From an uncultured Pseudomonadota bacterium (GTDB lineage Bacteria; Pseudomonadota; Gammaproteobacteria; Steroidobacterales; Woeseiaceae), in contig CAJXJW010000001.1 of NCBI GenBank assembly GCA_913055625.1, forward strand, positions 372,001 through 436,000: a DNA stretch of 64,000 nucleotides, written 5' to 3'. The notes under the pieces are model-generated. The model did not search any database and had not been told where the DNA came from. It saw only the letters and a program-made list of their open reading frames with translations. Made by a program: the position numbers and the translations under genes. Positions 53,496 through 62,067 of this stretch are shown here, piece after piece; within the stretch, counting starts at the first letter, position 1; each line of letters starts with the position of its first letter.

Positions 53496-53708
53496 CTACT
53501 CGGCCAACGCGACCGCGACGACACGCATACCGGAGGACAACTTGCGATTCTCAACAAGTACTAGGCTACCGGTCGGAAACTCCCATTCTTCAGTGTCATC
53601 GTGGGTACCGACTAATCGAAACACGTCATCTGATACCTTCTCTGCGACGACCGGGCGCCAAACGTCCGTGCCTTCATCCAACATCTTGACATAAATTGTA
53701 GTGGACAA
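53496..53708 (-). CDS. Small hypothetical protein
   Basis: 70 residues. Sequence pattern KMLDEGTDVWRPVVAEKVSDDVFRL, then EEWEFPTGSLV, a compact beta-rich fold known in small uncharacterised proteins. Same strand and 7 bp downstream of the 53716 gene; these pairs are seen in many genomes, but I cannot state their function. Cytoplasmic. Confidence 0.6.
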   Translation of the reverse strand: MSTTIYVKMLDEGTDVWRPVVAEKVSDDVFRLVGTHDDTEEWEFPTGSLVLVENRKLSSGMRVVAVALAE

Positions 53709-53715
53709 TGCCGCG

Positions 53716-53949
53716 TTATCCCTTGTGTAGTCGCTGCATTGCGTCCACCTTACCGGCCCGGGCTAATTCGACGGATTCCTCCCAATCGTATTGAATTGCC
53801 GGATCGGCAGTACCGCCAGCAAACAGCAAGGACATATCGCCGAGAAACGCACCTAGATCATCTGACGATGTAAGCTGGTATCTCTTTTCGATGAAAGCAA
53901 ACATCGCCAAGTACGCTTCATCAACCGTTAGTGAGTCCTTTTTCGTCAT
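53716..53949 (-). CDS. Small hypothetical protein
   Basis: 77 residues, all-helical pattern (DEAYLAMFAFIEKRYQL, SDDLGAFLGDMSLL, DPAIQYDWEESVELA). Typical of small helical uncharacterised proteins that occur with a 70-residue partner, as here. Possible immunity or regulatory role; unproven. A dyad repeat is 16 bp upstream of its start. Confidence 0.6.
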   Translation of the reverse strand: MTKKDSLTVDEAYLAMFAFIEKRYQLTSSDDLGAFLGDMSLLFAGGTADPAIQYDWEESVELARAGKVDAMQRLHKG

Positions 53950-53964
53950 TTTTTCCGAGTTCCG

Positions 53965-53994
53965 TGACCGGCTGCTTTGGGTCAGTAGCAGTCA
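53965..53994 (+). repeat. Island dyad repeat, hairpin form
   Basis: TGACCGGCTGCTTTGGGTCA and AGTAGCAGTCA form a near-perfect hairpin, same core as the other copies (TTGGGTCAG). Confidence 0.6.
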
Positions 53995-54096
53995 TACGAT
54001 TCTAGCTCGGCTACGCCGTTCGAGCGACCGCAATGAGGTGCATAGCGGACGGTTCGTTTACATATTGCGGTTCCACTCGAGGAGGAGGAATCGACA

Positions 54097-54723
54097 ATGT
54101 GGAAACTGAAACCGAAAGAAGGCATCCGTACACCCTGGAATAAGTCCAGACTGGTGGGGCAGAAACTGCCACTGACGCAACAGCAGGTCTGGGCGGTGCG
54201 CATGCGGCTCGAAGCCGCCCACCGGGTCCGGGACCTGGCCTTGTTCAATCTGGCGATCGACAGCAAGCTGCGGGCTTGCGACCTGTTGAAGCTGCAGGTG
54301 GCGGACGTCGCAACAGCCGGCACCGTAGGCTCTCGGGCGTCGATACTGCAACAGAAGACCGGGCGGCCCGTCCGCTTTGAGCTGACACCCCGGACAAGGG
54401 AGTCCACCCGAACCTGGATTGCGGCTGCCGGGCTACAGACCGGTGACTACCTGTTCCCCAGCCGCATTCGTTCCTCCTTGCACCTCTCAACGCGGCAGTA
54501 CGCGCGGATCGTCCAGGGATGGATCACGAGTATCGGCCTGGAGCCCGGCAGCTATGGGACGCATACATTGCGCCGGACCAAGGCGACGTTGATCTACCGA
54601 AGTACGAAGAACCTCCGGGCCGTGCAGCTCCTCCTGGGGCATTCGAAGCTCGACAGCACTGTGCGTTATCTCGGCATTGAGATTGACGATGCGCTGGAGA
54701 TGTCGGAACAACTGGACATATGA
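54097..54723 (+). CDS. Short tyrosine recombinase (integrase-like)
   Basis: 208 residues. The catalytic domain is present: Arg in SKLRACDLL, HTLRRTKA with His and Arg, LLGHSKLDSTVRYLG with the second His and the nucleophile Tyr. The N-terminal SAM-like DNA-binding domain of ordinary integrases is absent, so DNA recognition must differ. Similar short recombinases occur in many proteobacterial accessory regions. It lies mid-island, not next to either end. Confidence 0.9.
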   Translation: MWKLKPKEGIRTPWNKSRLVGQKLPLTQQQVWAVRMRLEAAHRVRDLALFNLAIDSKLRACDLLKLQVADVATAGTVGSRASILQQKTGRPVRFELTPRTRESTRTWIAAAGLQTGDYLFPSRIRSSLHLSTRQYARIVQGWITSIGLEPGSYGTHTLRRTKATLIYRSTKNLRAVQLLLGHSKLDSTVRYLGIEIDDALEMSEQLDI

Positions 54724-54794
54724 CATAGTCGTCGCGACCGTCGGGTGACGGTCGCCTTCCAGTCGTTCGAATGACCAATCCGAGGTAAGATCAA

Positions 54795-54823
54795 ATGGCT
54801 ACTACTGACCCGAAGCCGCCAGT
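54795..54823 (-). repeat. Island dyad repeat, minus orientation
   Basis: ATGGCTACTACTGACCC / GAAGCCGCCAGT: half of the element in reverse. The AGTCGTTCGAATGACC palindrome lies 20 bp to the left. Confidence 0.5.
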
Positions 54824-54895
54824 CGATACTTAGCGTTGAAACCCTCACTCGAATACTGAAAGATGCAGTGAGATTTTCCACAGGGCTTTTCTTCG

Positions 54896-56335
54896 TTGAC
54901 CAAACTCTTCCTGAATATTCCTGCGGCTCTGGCATTGATTGCTGCAACCACCTTGGGTTGTTCAGCCGAACCGCAATCATTCGAAGAGCCAGACTATGAT
55001 CTCGCCGAAGCATTGGACGCGGAGGTCTCGCGGTATGTGAACGAACAACGACTGCCCGGCCTTTCCGCCGCTGTCTACGTTGGCGACGAACCGGTACTCT
55101 TGCGGGGCTACGGCTTTGCCGACATCGAGAATGAAATACCGGTATCCGCAACTACACTGTTCGCGATTGGCTCAATCGAGAAACAGCTCACCGCAGCGGC
55201 AGTCCTGCGACTCGTCGAAGACGGAAAGATCAGGTTGGACGATCCGATAAGCGACTACATCCCCCGACTGAATACCGACGGGCAGGTCATAACGATCGCC
55301 CAGATGCTGCATCAGGTATCTGGCCTGCAGGATCACTCGACCCTGCCCGATTACGATCCGAGCACCAATCCCGATTCAGCGCCGTGGGGTGCTATACCCG
55401 ATTCTGCTGTTGGTGAGGGGTTCGACTCAGTACTCGACATTGGCGCATTCCAGGGCCAAGCACTCTACTTCTCGCCGGGCGAGCGGTTTTCCTACAGCAA
55501 TTCGAACTACGACCTCCTCTGCTACGTCATCGCGCAGCTCTCCGGTCAGACCTATTACGATGCAACCGCCGAGTTGGCAGATCTTGCCGGAATCGAGGCA
55601 TTTCATAGCAAGTGGACGCCGCGACCCGACCCCGAGCGGACTAACGTAGCCCACGGATATGCGGCGAACGACGACGGATACGAATTGGTCTGGGAACCGA
55701 ACCTCTACTCTGCATGGACGACCGCGGATGGGCTTGCGCGCTGGGGGCGCGCGCTGGAATCCGGGATCGTCGTATCCGCTGCGAGCTTCGAGAGTATGAC
55801 CTCGGCCGCAACGCTTAACGACGGTCGAACCTGGCCTTACGGATTCGGTCTGGAGCTATCGCAGCCGGACGAACGGCCGCGGACGACGCATACCGGGAGG
55901 GTTCCGGGTTTCTATGCAGTGCTAACGCGCTATCCTGAAGACGACCTCACTATCGCTATCTTCACCAATCTGAGTGGCGCCAGCGCGATCGCGCAGGAAC
56001 TCGAGCCCCGGCTCGCAAGGCTTGTGCTCGGACTCGAAGAGCCCGAGGTTCTGGACATTCCACTCGAAGAAGAAGAACTGGCGGCCCTTGCGGGCACCTA
56101 CGACGCCGGAGCGTTTTGGTTCGAAGCCATCCCAGAGGGCGAGCGCATCGCCCTGAGAATGCGTACGCGCGGGGATAAAGACGTTTTCGAATACGATCGC
56201 ACACTCCTCTACAACCAGGGCGGCGGCCGGTTCATTGCCATTGGCGCTCCGGAGTGGCGCGAGGTCTTGTTCTCGGGGGAACCGGCCCAGGAAATCTCGA
56301 TAGGTACGTTCGCGCAGGCAGTGCGGCTTCGTTAG
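54896..56335 (+). CDS. Beta-lactamase-fold serine hydrolase lipoprotein
   Basis: 479 residues from TTG 54896. Lipobox at ATTLGCS. The class C/DD-peptidase fold has the SxxK motif (GSIEKQLT, nucleophile Ser and base Lys) and the YxN motif (YSNSNY); the third KTG-type motif is probably HTGRVPG near residue 330. C-terminal about 110 residues form a lipocalin-like domain. It hydrolyses an unknown ester, amide or peptide in the periplasm. A beta-lactamase resistance role is not implied. Confidence 0.9.
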   Translation: MTKLFLNIPAALALIAATTLGCSAEPQSFEEPDYDLAEALDAEVSRYVNEQRLPGLSAAVYVGDEPVLLRGYGFADIENEIPVSATTLFAIGSIEKQLTAAAVLRLVEDGKIRLDDPISDYIPRLNTDGQVITIAQMLHQVSGLQDHSTLPDYDPSTNPDSAPWGAIPDSAVGEGFDSVLDIGAFQGQALYFSPGERFSYSNSNYDLLCYVIAQLSGQTYYDATAELADLAGIEAFHSKWTPRPDPERTNVAHGYAANDDGYELVWEPNLYSAWTTADGLARWGRALESGIVVSAASFESMTSAATLNDGRTWPYGFGLELSQPDERPRTTHTGRVPGFYAVLTRYPEDDLTIAIFTNLSGASAIAQELEPRLARLVLGLEEPEVLDIPLEEEELAALAGTYDAGAFWFEAIPEGERIALRMRTRGDKDVFEYDRTLLYNQGGGRFIAIGAPEWREVLFSGEPAQEISIGTFAQAVRLR

Positions 56336-56390
56336 TCGTCAAGCGCACCGGAAAAGACAGGGCCTTCAACCAATGACCGACGACCTCGTC

Positions 56391-56456
56391 TACCGGCCAC
56401 TTCTGGCCGGAAGCGACCGTTCAGGCATTCTGAGCTACACTTTCCGCTCCTGACCC
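56391..56456 (-). repeat. Island dyad repeat, copy 5
   Basis: On the minus strand GGGTCAGGAGCGGAAAGTG ... CTTCCGGCCAGAAGTGG, nearly the same as copy 2. Confidence 0.75.
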
Positions 56457-56492
56457 GTACCGGCCGTTCGCTCAGATTACGAGAATCCCAAC

Positions 56493-57050
56493 TTGAAGAA
56501 GACTCTTAGCGCAATACTTGTTGGGGCGACGTTAGCCTGTACGGCAAATTCTTCGCCTAGTGTCGATGAATTTCGCACCTTCCTAGAGACCGCCGACTGT
56601 ACTTCTCTCGAAGCCGAGCATGCGATTGATCTTCGGGTTCTCAATATGAATTTTCCGCTGGCGAGAGGTTTCTTTTTCGCCGGACATGAGGTCGAGGGAG
56701 TCACCTTCCGACGGAACTCTGATGTGAGCCCCTTGGAGTACATGCAGCTAAATCCGGACGTTGCACCAGAGGATGCAGTCGCGGTCTTGTCCGCCCAGCA
56801 AGCGTCGGTTGTCTACATGAATGCTGGGCAGGAGGAGGGACTCGTGGAACCAGACTACTCAGCGTTCGAGCGTATGGAATGGAAGGGACTGTCGCTTCTG
56901 TATCGGTCCTCTGTCGGCGGTCGCCAAATCGAAACGACAACACATCAGGTGATCGTGGGAGATGTCTCTCAATCGGAGCGATTACTTATCACGGCGACCA
57001 ATCCAGCCACAATTGCTGAAATCGTCGCGTGTGCGAAGAAAACTGACTGA
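56493..57050 (+). CDS. Hypothetical secreted protein
   Basis: 185 residues from TTG 56493. Signal peptide (KKTLSAILVGATLACTANS) with a possible lipobox (LACT). The rest is a soluble acidic domain with no family recognised. Short palindromes lie just after the stop (57048). Cassette-like small gene. Confidence 0.6.
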   Translation: MKKTLSAILVGATLACTANSSPSVDEFRTFLETADCTSLEAEHAIDLRVLNMNFPLARGFFFAGHEVEGVTFRRNSDVSPLEYMQLNPDVAPEDAVAVLSAQQASVVYMNAGQEEGLVEPDYSAFERMEWKGLSLLYRSSVGGRQIETTTHQVIVGDVSQSERLLITATNPATIAEIVACAKKTD

Positions 57051-57075
57051 CCGGTTCTGGCCGAGAGCAGAGATT
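57048..57075 (+). repeat. Island dyad repeat, TGGCCG form
   Basis: TGACCGGTTCTGGCCGAGAGCAGAGATT, an imperfect palindrome of the same family, with TGGCCG in place of TGACCC. Confidence 0.55.
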
Positions 57076-57241
57076 TTCCAGGATGTGGCTTGAGCGGCAG
57101 CTCTCCGCAGTAGCAGTCGCTCGGCTGAGGCGTTACCGCGGTAACGTGTTCGAAGGTCGGCAATGGTTTGGTTAGCCGACGCTCAGACGAACTGTTGTAA
57201 ACTGTCGCTTGATGACCCGAAGGAGACGTTCGCGCTACCAC

Positions 57242-57739
57242 ATGAAAACGTACGAACTCCTCGACGAAGACGGCCGTCTTTTTGCGTTTGAAGTCGACAA
57301 TGTTGGACTGGGCCGGAAGGGAGTGTGTCGGGTTGTTGAGACGATCCCCGGCGCGCAGATCGTTCGAAAGCCAAAATTTCTGTCATGGTTTCGAGAAGAA
57401 GTCTTCTGTGAATTTTCGGTCGATGGGAGGACATTTGTTGCTTGGGAACCCTTCGGCGACAACAGTCGCTACTGGATAGGGCCAGAGCCTACGGAGCCTC
57501 TGGCGCAAACAACGACTATCCGTGATGCGTTCGATGCCCACAACGAATCACGGCTCTTCCGAAGGATCGGCTTCGTAGTCGGAGCATTCTTAGTTGCCGT
57601 CGGCTTGATGATGTTTGCCGACGCCGAAGGTGGGCGCGAGACGATATCAGCCCTTAGCGGGATCGCGGTCGGAGCGTACTTCATGAACTTTGCCCTTACT
57701 GGGCAGAGATCATTTTGGGCGCACAGACGCCGACAATGA
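57242..57739 (+). CDS. Hypothetical membrane protein
   Basis: 165 residues from ATG 57242; starts at 57212 or 57209 are also in frame. An N-terminal soluble half with a LFAFEVDNVGLGRKG beta fold, then two hydrophobic segments (IGFVVGAFLVAVGLMMFAD and ISALSGIAVGAYFMNFAL). Family not recognised. Preceded and followed by dyad repeats. Confidence 0.6.
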   Translation: MKTYELLDEDGRLFAFEVDNVGLGRKGVCRVVETIPGAQIVRKPKFLSWFREEVFCEFSVDGRTFVAWEPFGDNSRYWIGPEPTEPLAQTTTIRDAFDAHNESRLFRRIGFVVGAFLVAVGLMMFADAEGGRETISALSGIAVGAYFMNFALTGQRSFWAHRRRQ

Positions 57740-57767
57740 CCGTCCGGTTCTGGCCGATAGAAGACAT
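57735..57767 (+). repeat. Island dyad repeat, TGGCCG form
   Basis: AATGACCGTCCGGTTCTGGCC ... GATAGAAGACAT. A second palindrome AGTCATTCGAATGACT follows at 57786-57801, related to one at 54760. Confidence 0.55.
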
Positions 57768-57787
57768 CGGCGGCAGACCGATCCAAG

Positions 57788-58039
57788 TCATTCGAATGAC
57801 TGCTTTCGAAAGAGTGGACCTTCCATTCGGCAAGTTTCTCTTGCTTGGTCGTCGAGTCTCTTCTGACGCTGCTTGATTCTCAAGTTTGTGTCTTTGTCTG
57901 GGCGGCATTCCAAACACAGGCGGGCTACTCGAAGCATCAGGTTTCTGGCCGTCGTTGGTATGCGCAATAGGAACGCCATCGAATGTTTCGCAATTTCCAG
58001 CACGACGCTCCCTACGGCAATGCCCGCAAACAACACCAT
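57788..58039 (-). CDS. Possible small hypothetical protein
   Basis: 83 residues on the minus strand, hydrophobic N-terminus (VLFAGIAVGSVVLEIAKHSMAFLL) and a charged end with three cysteines. It overlaps the palindrome at 57786 and has no clear ribosome-binding site. I cannot rule out a chance frame. Confidence 0.3.
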   Translation of the reverse strand: MVLFAGIAVGSVVLEIAKHSMAFLLRIPTTARNLMLRVARLCLECRPDKDTNLRIKQRQKRLDDQARETCRMEGPLFRKQSFE

Positions 58040-58059
58040 CGATTCTTCGACGCCAGGGC

Positions 58060-58088
58060 GTCAGGTGGTCGAATCACCTGTCCGGCAC
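58060..58088 (+). repeat. attR-like copy of the tRNA-Thr 3' end
   Basis: GTCAGGTGGTCGAATCACCT GTCCGGCAC, same direction as the tRNA copy at 48080-48108. It ends 8 bp before the CocE stop codon. Confidence 0.7.
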
Positions 58089-58096
58089 TGTTTCTC

Positions 58097-60172
58097 TTAT
58101 TGGAAGTCGCGCGGGATTACCTCGTCCCAGCTTTTCTCCCGAAACCGTTCACCGTCGACGTCTACCCAGCGGTGGAAGCGGAGGCGGAAGTTCTTTTCGT
58201 CGCTCGAGAATTCGACCGTCTGTTCGAACTCGAGCGTCCGGTCATCAAGCTCCTCGGTCAGCTTGTAGCGGCCTGTGACGGACGTCACCGCCGGGTTCAT
58301 GTCCGACGTCCGGTGTTCGATTTCTTCCTCGTAGCGTTCGATGCCCCACGGGTAGCGCGTGGCGCCGAAATTCGTGGCGACGCCCCAGGCCTCACCGGTG
58401 TCCGGGTCACGTTCGATCTCTGAAATCGCCGCGTAGCCAGTGATGTTGCCGGCATCGATCGTCTCGTAGCCCGGCAGCACGGGGTCGGATTGCGGGTCGG
58501 CAAACGCCGGGCTGGGTTCCGCGCCGGCGGGCGGGATGACGGGCAGCGTGATGCGTGCGCCGTCGTTACCGCCGATCGCGAGCGACGTCTCGGTCGAGTA
58601 GGGCGTCGGCCACAGCATCGGCCATTGCGCATTGCTGATCGCGAAACGAATCCGGTGGCCTTGCGGGAACACCCACGACGTAAAGTGCAGATCGACGTCG
58701 GCAGTGAAGGGTTCGCCGGGAACGATGTCTTCCGGCGCGCGCGCCGAATTCCGGTGCGTGCCGTTGAACGCGGCTCCGGCGACCTGCGTTACCTGCCCGT
58801 CAGGAGACACGTCCGAGATGCGCACCACCCAGTTGGCGCGCGGCGCGTCCGCGGACACGGTGATACGCGCCACCGGTCGCCCGAGGATTTCGAGCGGCCC
58901 CTCGAGCGGCGCACTGTCGTACACGAGGCTGTCGTCGTCCATCGGTTGCTGGTCGGGCGTCACGCTGCCCCACCACATCGTCGGCCCGCCGCCCTCGAGT
59001 CCCGAGGAAGGCCGGTAGGTCAGTGGATGCATCGCTTCGTCCGCCGTGCGGCGTGCAAGGCCATGGTCAGGCTGGGCATACCATTCCTGGTAGTCGGTGC
59101 GTCCGATCGGCCAGCCGTCTTCCCAGCGCCAGTGACCGGGCACGTGCTCGAGCGCTGGATCCGGCGGCGTCCAGTCACGCACGTACACGGCGAGCGCCGG
59201 TTCATCGAGAATGCCGGTGTCCTGGCCCTTCAGCCAGTGGTCAAACCAGCGCACGGCTTCGCGGCGCCACTCGACCCGCGGTTCCGGCCAGGCGTTGTGC
59301 GGGAAGTAGTGATCCCAGGGGCCGATCATCGCCTTCACCGGCGCCTCAACGTTCTCGAGCATTCGCGGCAGGCTGTTGCGATAACCGTCGTACCAACCGC
59401 CGATGTGATAGCCCGGAATGCGGATCTTGTCATACTGGCCGCGTGCCGACGCCCGGTCCCAGAACGGCCCGTCGCGCTGCTGTCGCATGTACGCGTAGAC
59501 ACTGGGTTGCACGTCGAAGCGTTGCTTCGCCCAGGCGTCGTCCAGGACGAAGTCCGGCGCGCCGGGCAGGGCGTTGTACAGGTCGTGACTCATCATCCAC
59601 GAATCGGTGTGGATGATGCCGTCGATGTAGTGCACGTCCTCGGCGTACAGGTAATCCGTCGCCATCACGGCAACGAACGCCTTGAGTGCGGACGGGTTGC
59701 GCAGCGCCATCTGGATCGAATTGAATCCGCCCCAGGAAATCCCGAACATGCCGACCTTGCCGGTCGACCAGCGCTGCTTCGCGAGCCAGTCGATCACGCG
59801 CTCGCCGTCGTCGAGTTCGATATCCGAATACTCGTAGGGAATCGTGGTGCCTCCGCTGTTGCCCGTGCCGCGGATGTCGACACGGGCCACGACGTAGCCG
59901 TGTTCGAGAAAGTAGGAATACAGGGAGTAGTTGCGGCTCCGTGACTCGTCCTTGCGGTAGGGGAGATACTCGAGAAGCACGGGATACCGGGCCGAGCGGT
60001 CCGCCCCGGGCGGCCAATAGAAGTCCGCCGCCAGCGTGACGCCGTCCGGCATCGGTATCCGGCCTTCGGTGATGTCGTAGCGAGGTCCCTCGCTCCGGGT
60101 GCATGCCACCAGCAAGAGAACGACGGTCGCGGCCACAGCGAGCCGGCCTGCTGGTGCCAGCCGATACTTCAT
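58097..60172 (-). CDS. CocE/NonD-family hydrolase lipoprotein
   Basis: 691 residues from ATG 60172. Signal peptide with lipobox (LLLVACTR). Alpha/beta hydrolase of the X-Pro dipeptidyl-peptidase/cocaine-esterase family: DIRGTGNSGG, nucleophile elbow GISWGGF, then the cap and a C-terminal jelly-roll with a WVFPQGHRIRF region. It cleaves an ester or a proline-containing dipeptide in the periplasm. The end lies 8 bp from the island boundary, so integration left the gene intact. Confidence 0.93.
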   Translation of the reverse strand: MKYRLAPAGRLAVAATVVLLLVACTRSEGPRYDITEGRIPMPDGVTLAADFYWPPGADRSARYPVLLEYLPYRKDESRSRNYSLYSYFLEHGYVVARVDIRGTGNSGGTTIPYEYSDIELDDGERVIDWLAKQRWSTGKVGMFGISWGGFNSIQMALRNPSALKAFVAVMATDYLYAEDVHYIDGIIHTDSWMMSHDLYNALPGAPDFVLDDAWAKQRFDVQPSVYAYMRQQRDGPFWDRASARGQYDKIRIPGYHIGGWYDGYRNSLPRMLENVEAPVKAMIGPWDHYFPHNAWPEPRVEWRREAVRWFDHWLKGQDTGILDEPALAVYVRDWTPPDPALEHVPGHWRWEDGWPIGRTDYQEWYAQPDHGLARRTADEAMHPLTYRPSSGLEGGGPTMWWGSVTPDQQPMDDDSLVYDSAPLEGPLEILGRPVARITVSADAPRANWVVRISDVSPDGQVTQVAGAAFNGTHRNSARAPEDIVPGEPFTADVDLHFTSWVFPQGHRIRFAISNAQWPMLWPTPYSTETSLAIGGNDGARITLPVIPPAGAEPSPAFADPQSDPVLPGYETIDAGNITGYAAISEIERDPDTGEAWGVATNFGATRYPWGIERYEEEIEHRTSDMNPAVTSVTGRYKLTEELDDRTLEFEQTVEFSSDEKNFRLRFHRWVDVDGERFREKSWDEVIPRDFQ

Positions 60173-60617
60173 CGGGATTGTCCTGTACAGGTCCAAGTCC
60201 CGGCCAGTCTAACGCAGGGATACGACCGGAATGCTCCCCGGCGTTCCGGATCAGGCAACCGCCGGTCATTGGAGCCGGCGCCTAAAGTATCACCCCGGCG
60301 GGCCGATACAGGGTTTAACGCAGGCGAATGCGGTGTCACGGCCGACTCGTCGCGGACGATCACGGTGTTGATCGGCTGGGCGGACCGGTCCTTTCGACGG
60401 TTCCGCTGCCAACAGCAGTCGACGTGATCCGGTTTGTGTCCGGGATATGTCACGGTACTCCGCACAAATTCACCGGATCGCGGAACAGGGGCCCGGCGAT
60501 GCCCGGCCGGTCAACGCCGCCTTCCGGGTTTTCCCCGACAACCACTACGCCACGACCGCAGGCCGCCGGCAAGCGACCTGCCGGCGACGTACGCATTGCG
60601 GAATCAGCGTGGCGGGA
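60173..60617. other. Gene-free stretch, cocE upstream region
   Basis: 445 bp without an acceptable gene. It should hold the cocE promoter. An imperfect inverted repeat (GATCCGGTTTGTG at 60426 and CACAAATTCACCGGATC at 60464) is visible. No clear promoter or terminator. Confidence 0.5.
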
Positions 60618-61457
60618 TCAGGGTGCGGTGCAGACGCGCGGTGCGCCGTCGACGACTTCCGCGCTAAAGCTGCGGACGGTCTCGAAGCGACTGTTGACTT
60701 CGCCGGTCCCCGAGTTCGCGTCGAAGCGCCATTCCACCACTTCGACCAGGTCGCATTGCCCCGCGCCCTGTACCGTCGCAAAGGCGAGCAGCAGCGTGCG
60801 GCCCGGTGCGCCGGGAGCCCCACTCGTGTAGCTGTCCAGCACCTTCCTCGCGCGAACGTCGAAGAACGTGAACTGCCAGAAATATTCGACAAAGTCGCGC
60901 AGCGCCGTGTCGTCGAGAGGGCGCGCGTTGAGGATGCCGGCGAAGCCCGTCAGTTGCGAGCGGTCGACGCCGTCGCGCACGGCGTAGCTGCACTTGAAGA
61001 CGCGCGAGAAGCCCGGCGTCGTCAGCTCGCCGACGTTACCGACGTCGTCGTCGTAGCTCAGCTCGCGTACGAACTCGAAGTAGCGGTCGTTCTCGACGTG
61101 CCCCACGTAGTAGCCATTCACATGGCGTGCCGCGTTGTCGTCGGCCTCCCAGCGTTCCGCGGTCGCGAAATCGTCCGTGCAGAGCTCGTAGGAAACGGAG
61201 GCATCCTTGACGTGGTAGACGGTGTAGCTCCCCGGTGTATTCGCACGTTCGTCGACAAAGAAACCGGCGGGCACGCTGTAGGTCGGGTCGTACAACTTCC
61301 CGATGACTTCATCGTCCGAGGGGAACGACGGGCCGCTCACCGGCGGCAGCGGTGCCTTGCCCGCGACGGCCGAGTCCGGCGAGGATCCGCTGTTGCAGGC
61401 GACGGCGGCAATGGCCGCGGCCAGCAGACAGGTCGGGTTCTCCAGGCGGTACTTCAT
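60618..61457 (-). CDS. Hypothetical lipoprotein
   Basis: 279 residues from ATG 61457. A lipobox (IAAVACN) is followed by a soluble domain with four cysteines; FYWQ-type strands are many (DFVEYFWQFTFFDVRARKVL). No family recognised. Its start MKYRL is also that of the neighbouring hydrolase. Ends 445 bp before cocE. Confidence 0.65.
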   Translation of the reverse strand: MKYRLENPTCLLAAAIAAVACNSGSSPDSAVAGKAPLPPVSGPSFPSDDEVIGKLYDPTYSVPAGFFVDERANTPGSYTVYHVKDASVSYELCTDDFATAERWEADDNAARHVNGYYVGHVENDRYFEFVRELSYDDDVGNVGELTTPGFSRVFKCSYAVRDGVDRSQLTGFAGILNARPLDDTALRDFVEYFWQFTFFDVRARKVLDSYTSGAPGAPGRTLLLAFATVQGAGQCDLVEVVEWRFDANSGTGEVNSRFETVRSFSAEVVDGAPRVCTAP

Positions 61458-61563
61458 CGCGTCCCTCGATCTTTCGTCGCGGCGAAAATCCGTTTGCGCC
61501 GGTGTTGCGGGCCGCAGGCGCGGAGCCTGCGAGCCGGGTGTTCCGTGTGTCCCGCGCCGGCGC

Positions 61564-62052
61564 TCAGGCCTCGGCGAGATTGCGCGAACGGCCGGTGCCG
61601 CCATCCGCCGCGTTACGCCCGTAGGTGCCGGTCGACGCGCCGCCGACAAGCACCGCCAGGCCTTTGGCCGCCTGGTTGCGGCGGGCGTGAATGATCGCGC
61701 CGATCGTGTCGTTCAGGCGCTTGCAACCGTCCGCGACCGCCAACAACTCGTTCCAGGCGTTGCGCAGTGCCGACGCGTCGTCACACCAGTCGCACATGGC
61801 GTCCATCTGCGCGGGCCCGGCCGGAAAGCCGGCTTCCTGGCAGCGCGCGATGCGCTGCTGGTCCAGCGACTTGAGTGTATCGACACATTGGCGCTTCTCG
61901 GCGAGCAGTTCCGGCAGTCCGCCTACGTCCTGCGACTTGAGTGCATCGTGCTCCGATTCCAGGAATTCCCGCAGCTTGAGCGACTGCCTGACGCTCTTGC
62001 CGAGCAGGTCGAGCAGGCGGGCTCTCGCTTCGTTTCTTACCGGGCTGCTCAT
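61564..62052 (-). CDS. flgN: Flagellar chaperone FlgN
   Basis: 162 residues. Helical protein of the FlgN type: LREFLESEHDALKSQDVGGLPELLAEKRQCVDTL, then a C-terminal ARRNQAAKGLAVLVGG region. It keeps hook-associated proteins FlgK and FlgL export-ready. Located after flgM in the expected order. Weakly conserved family, supported mostly by context. Confidence 0.88.
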   Translation of the reverse strand: MSSPVRNEARARLLDLLGKSVRQSLKLREFLESEHDALKSQDVGGLPELLAEKRQCVDTLKSLDQQRIARCQEAGFPAGPAQMDAMCDWCDDASALRNAWNELLAVADGCKRLNDTIGAIIHARRNQAAKGLAVLVGGASTGTYGRNAADGGTGRSRNLAEA

Positions 62053-62067
62053 CGCGACCGGCCCGGC

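Larger units (their letters stand above)
48080..58088 (+). mobile_element. Putative tRNA-Thr island
   Basis: About 10 kb between the 3' end of tRNA-Thr (48080-48108) and a same-direction copy at 58060-58088. The interior has lower GC, small unknown genes, a tyrosine recombinase, dyad repeats and mixed gene orientation. No intact integrase is adjacent to either end, so it is probably old and decayed. Confidence 0.65.

Noticed and set aside
54896..56335. Antibiotic-resistance beta-lactamase
   Set aside because: The fold is right, but the lipobox, the large C-terminal domain and lack of any regulator fit an environmental serine hydrolase rather than an AmpC-type enzyme.
50498..57801. Classical integron attC array
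   Set aside because: No GTTRRRY/RYYYAAC core and no IntI-type integrase, and cassettes are in both orientations. The repeats may still be recombination sites of another type.
48080..58088. CRISPR array or prophage in the island
   Set aside because: No regularly spaced direct repeats with spacers, and no phage structural, lysis or replication genes.
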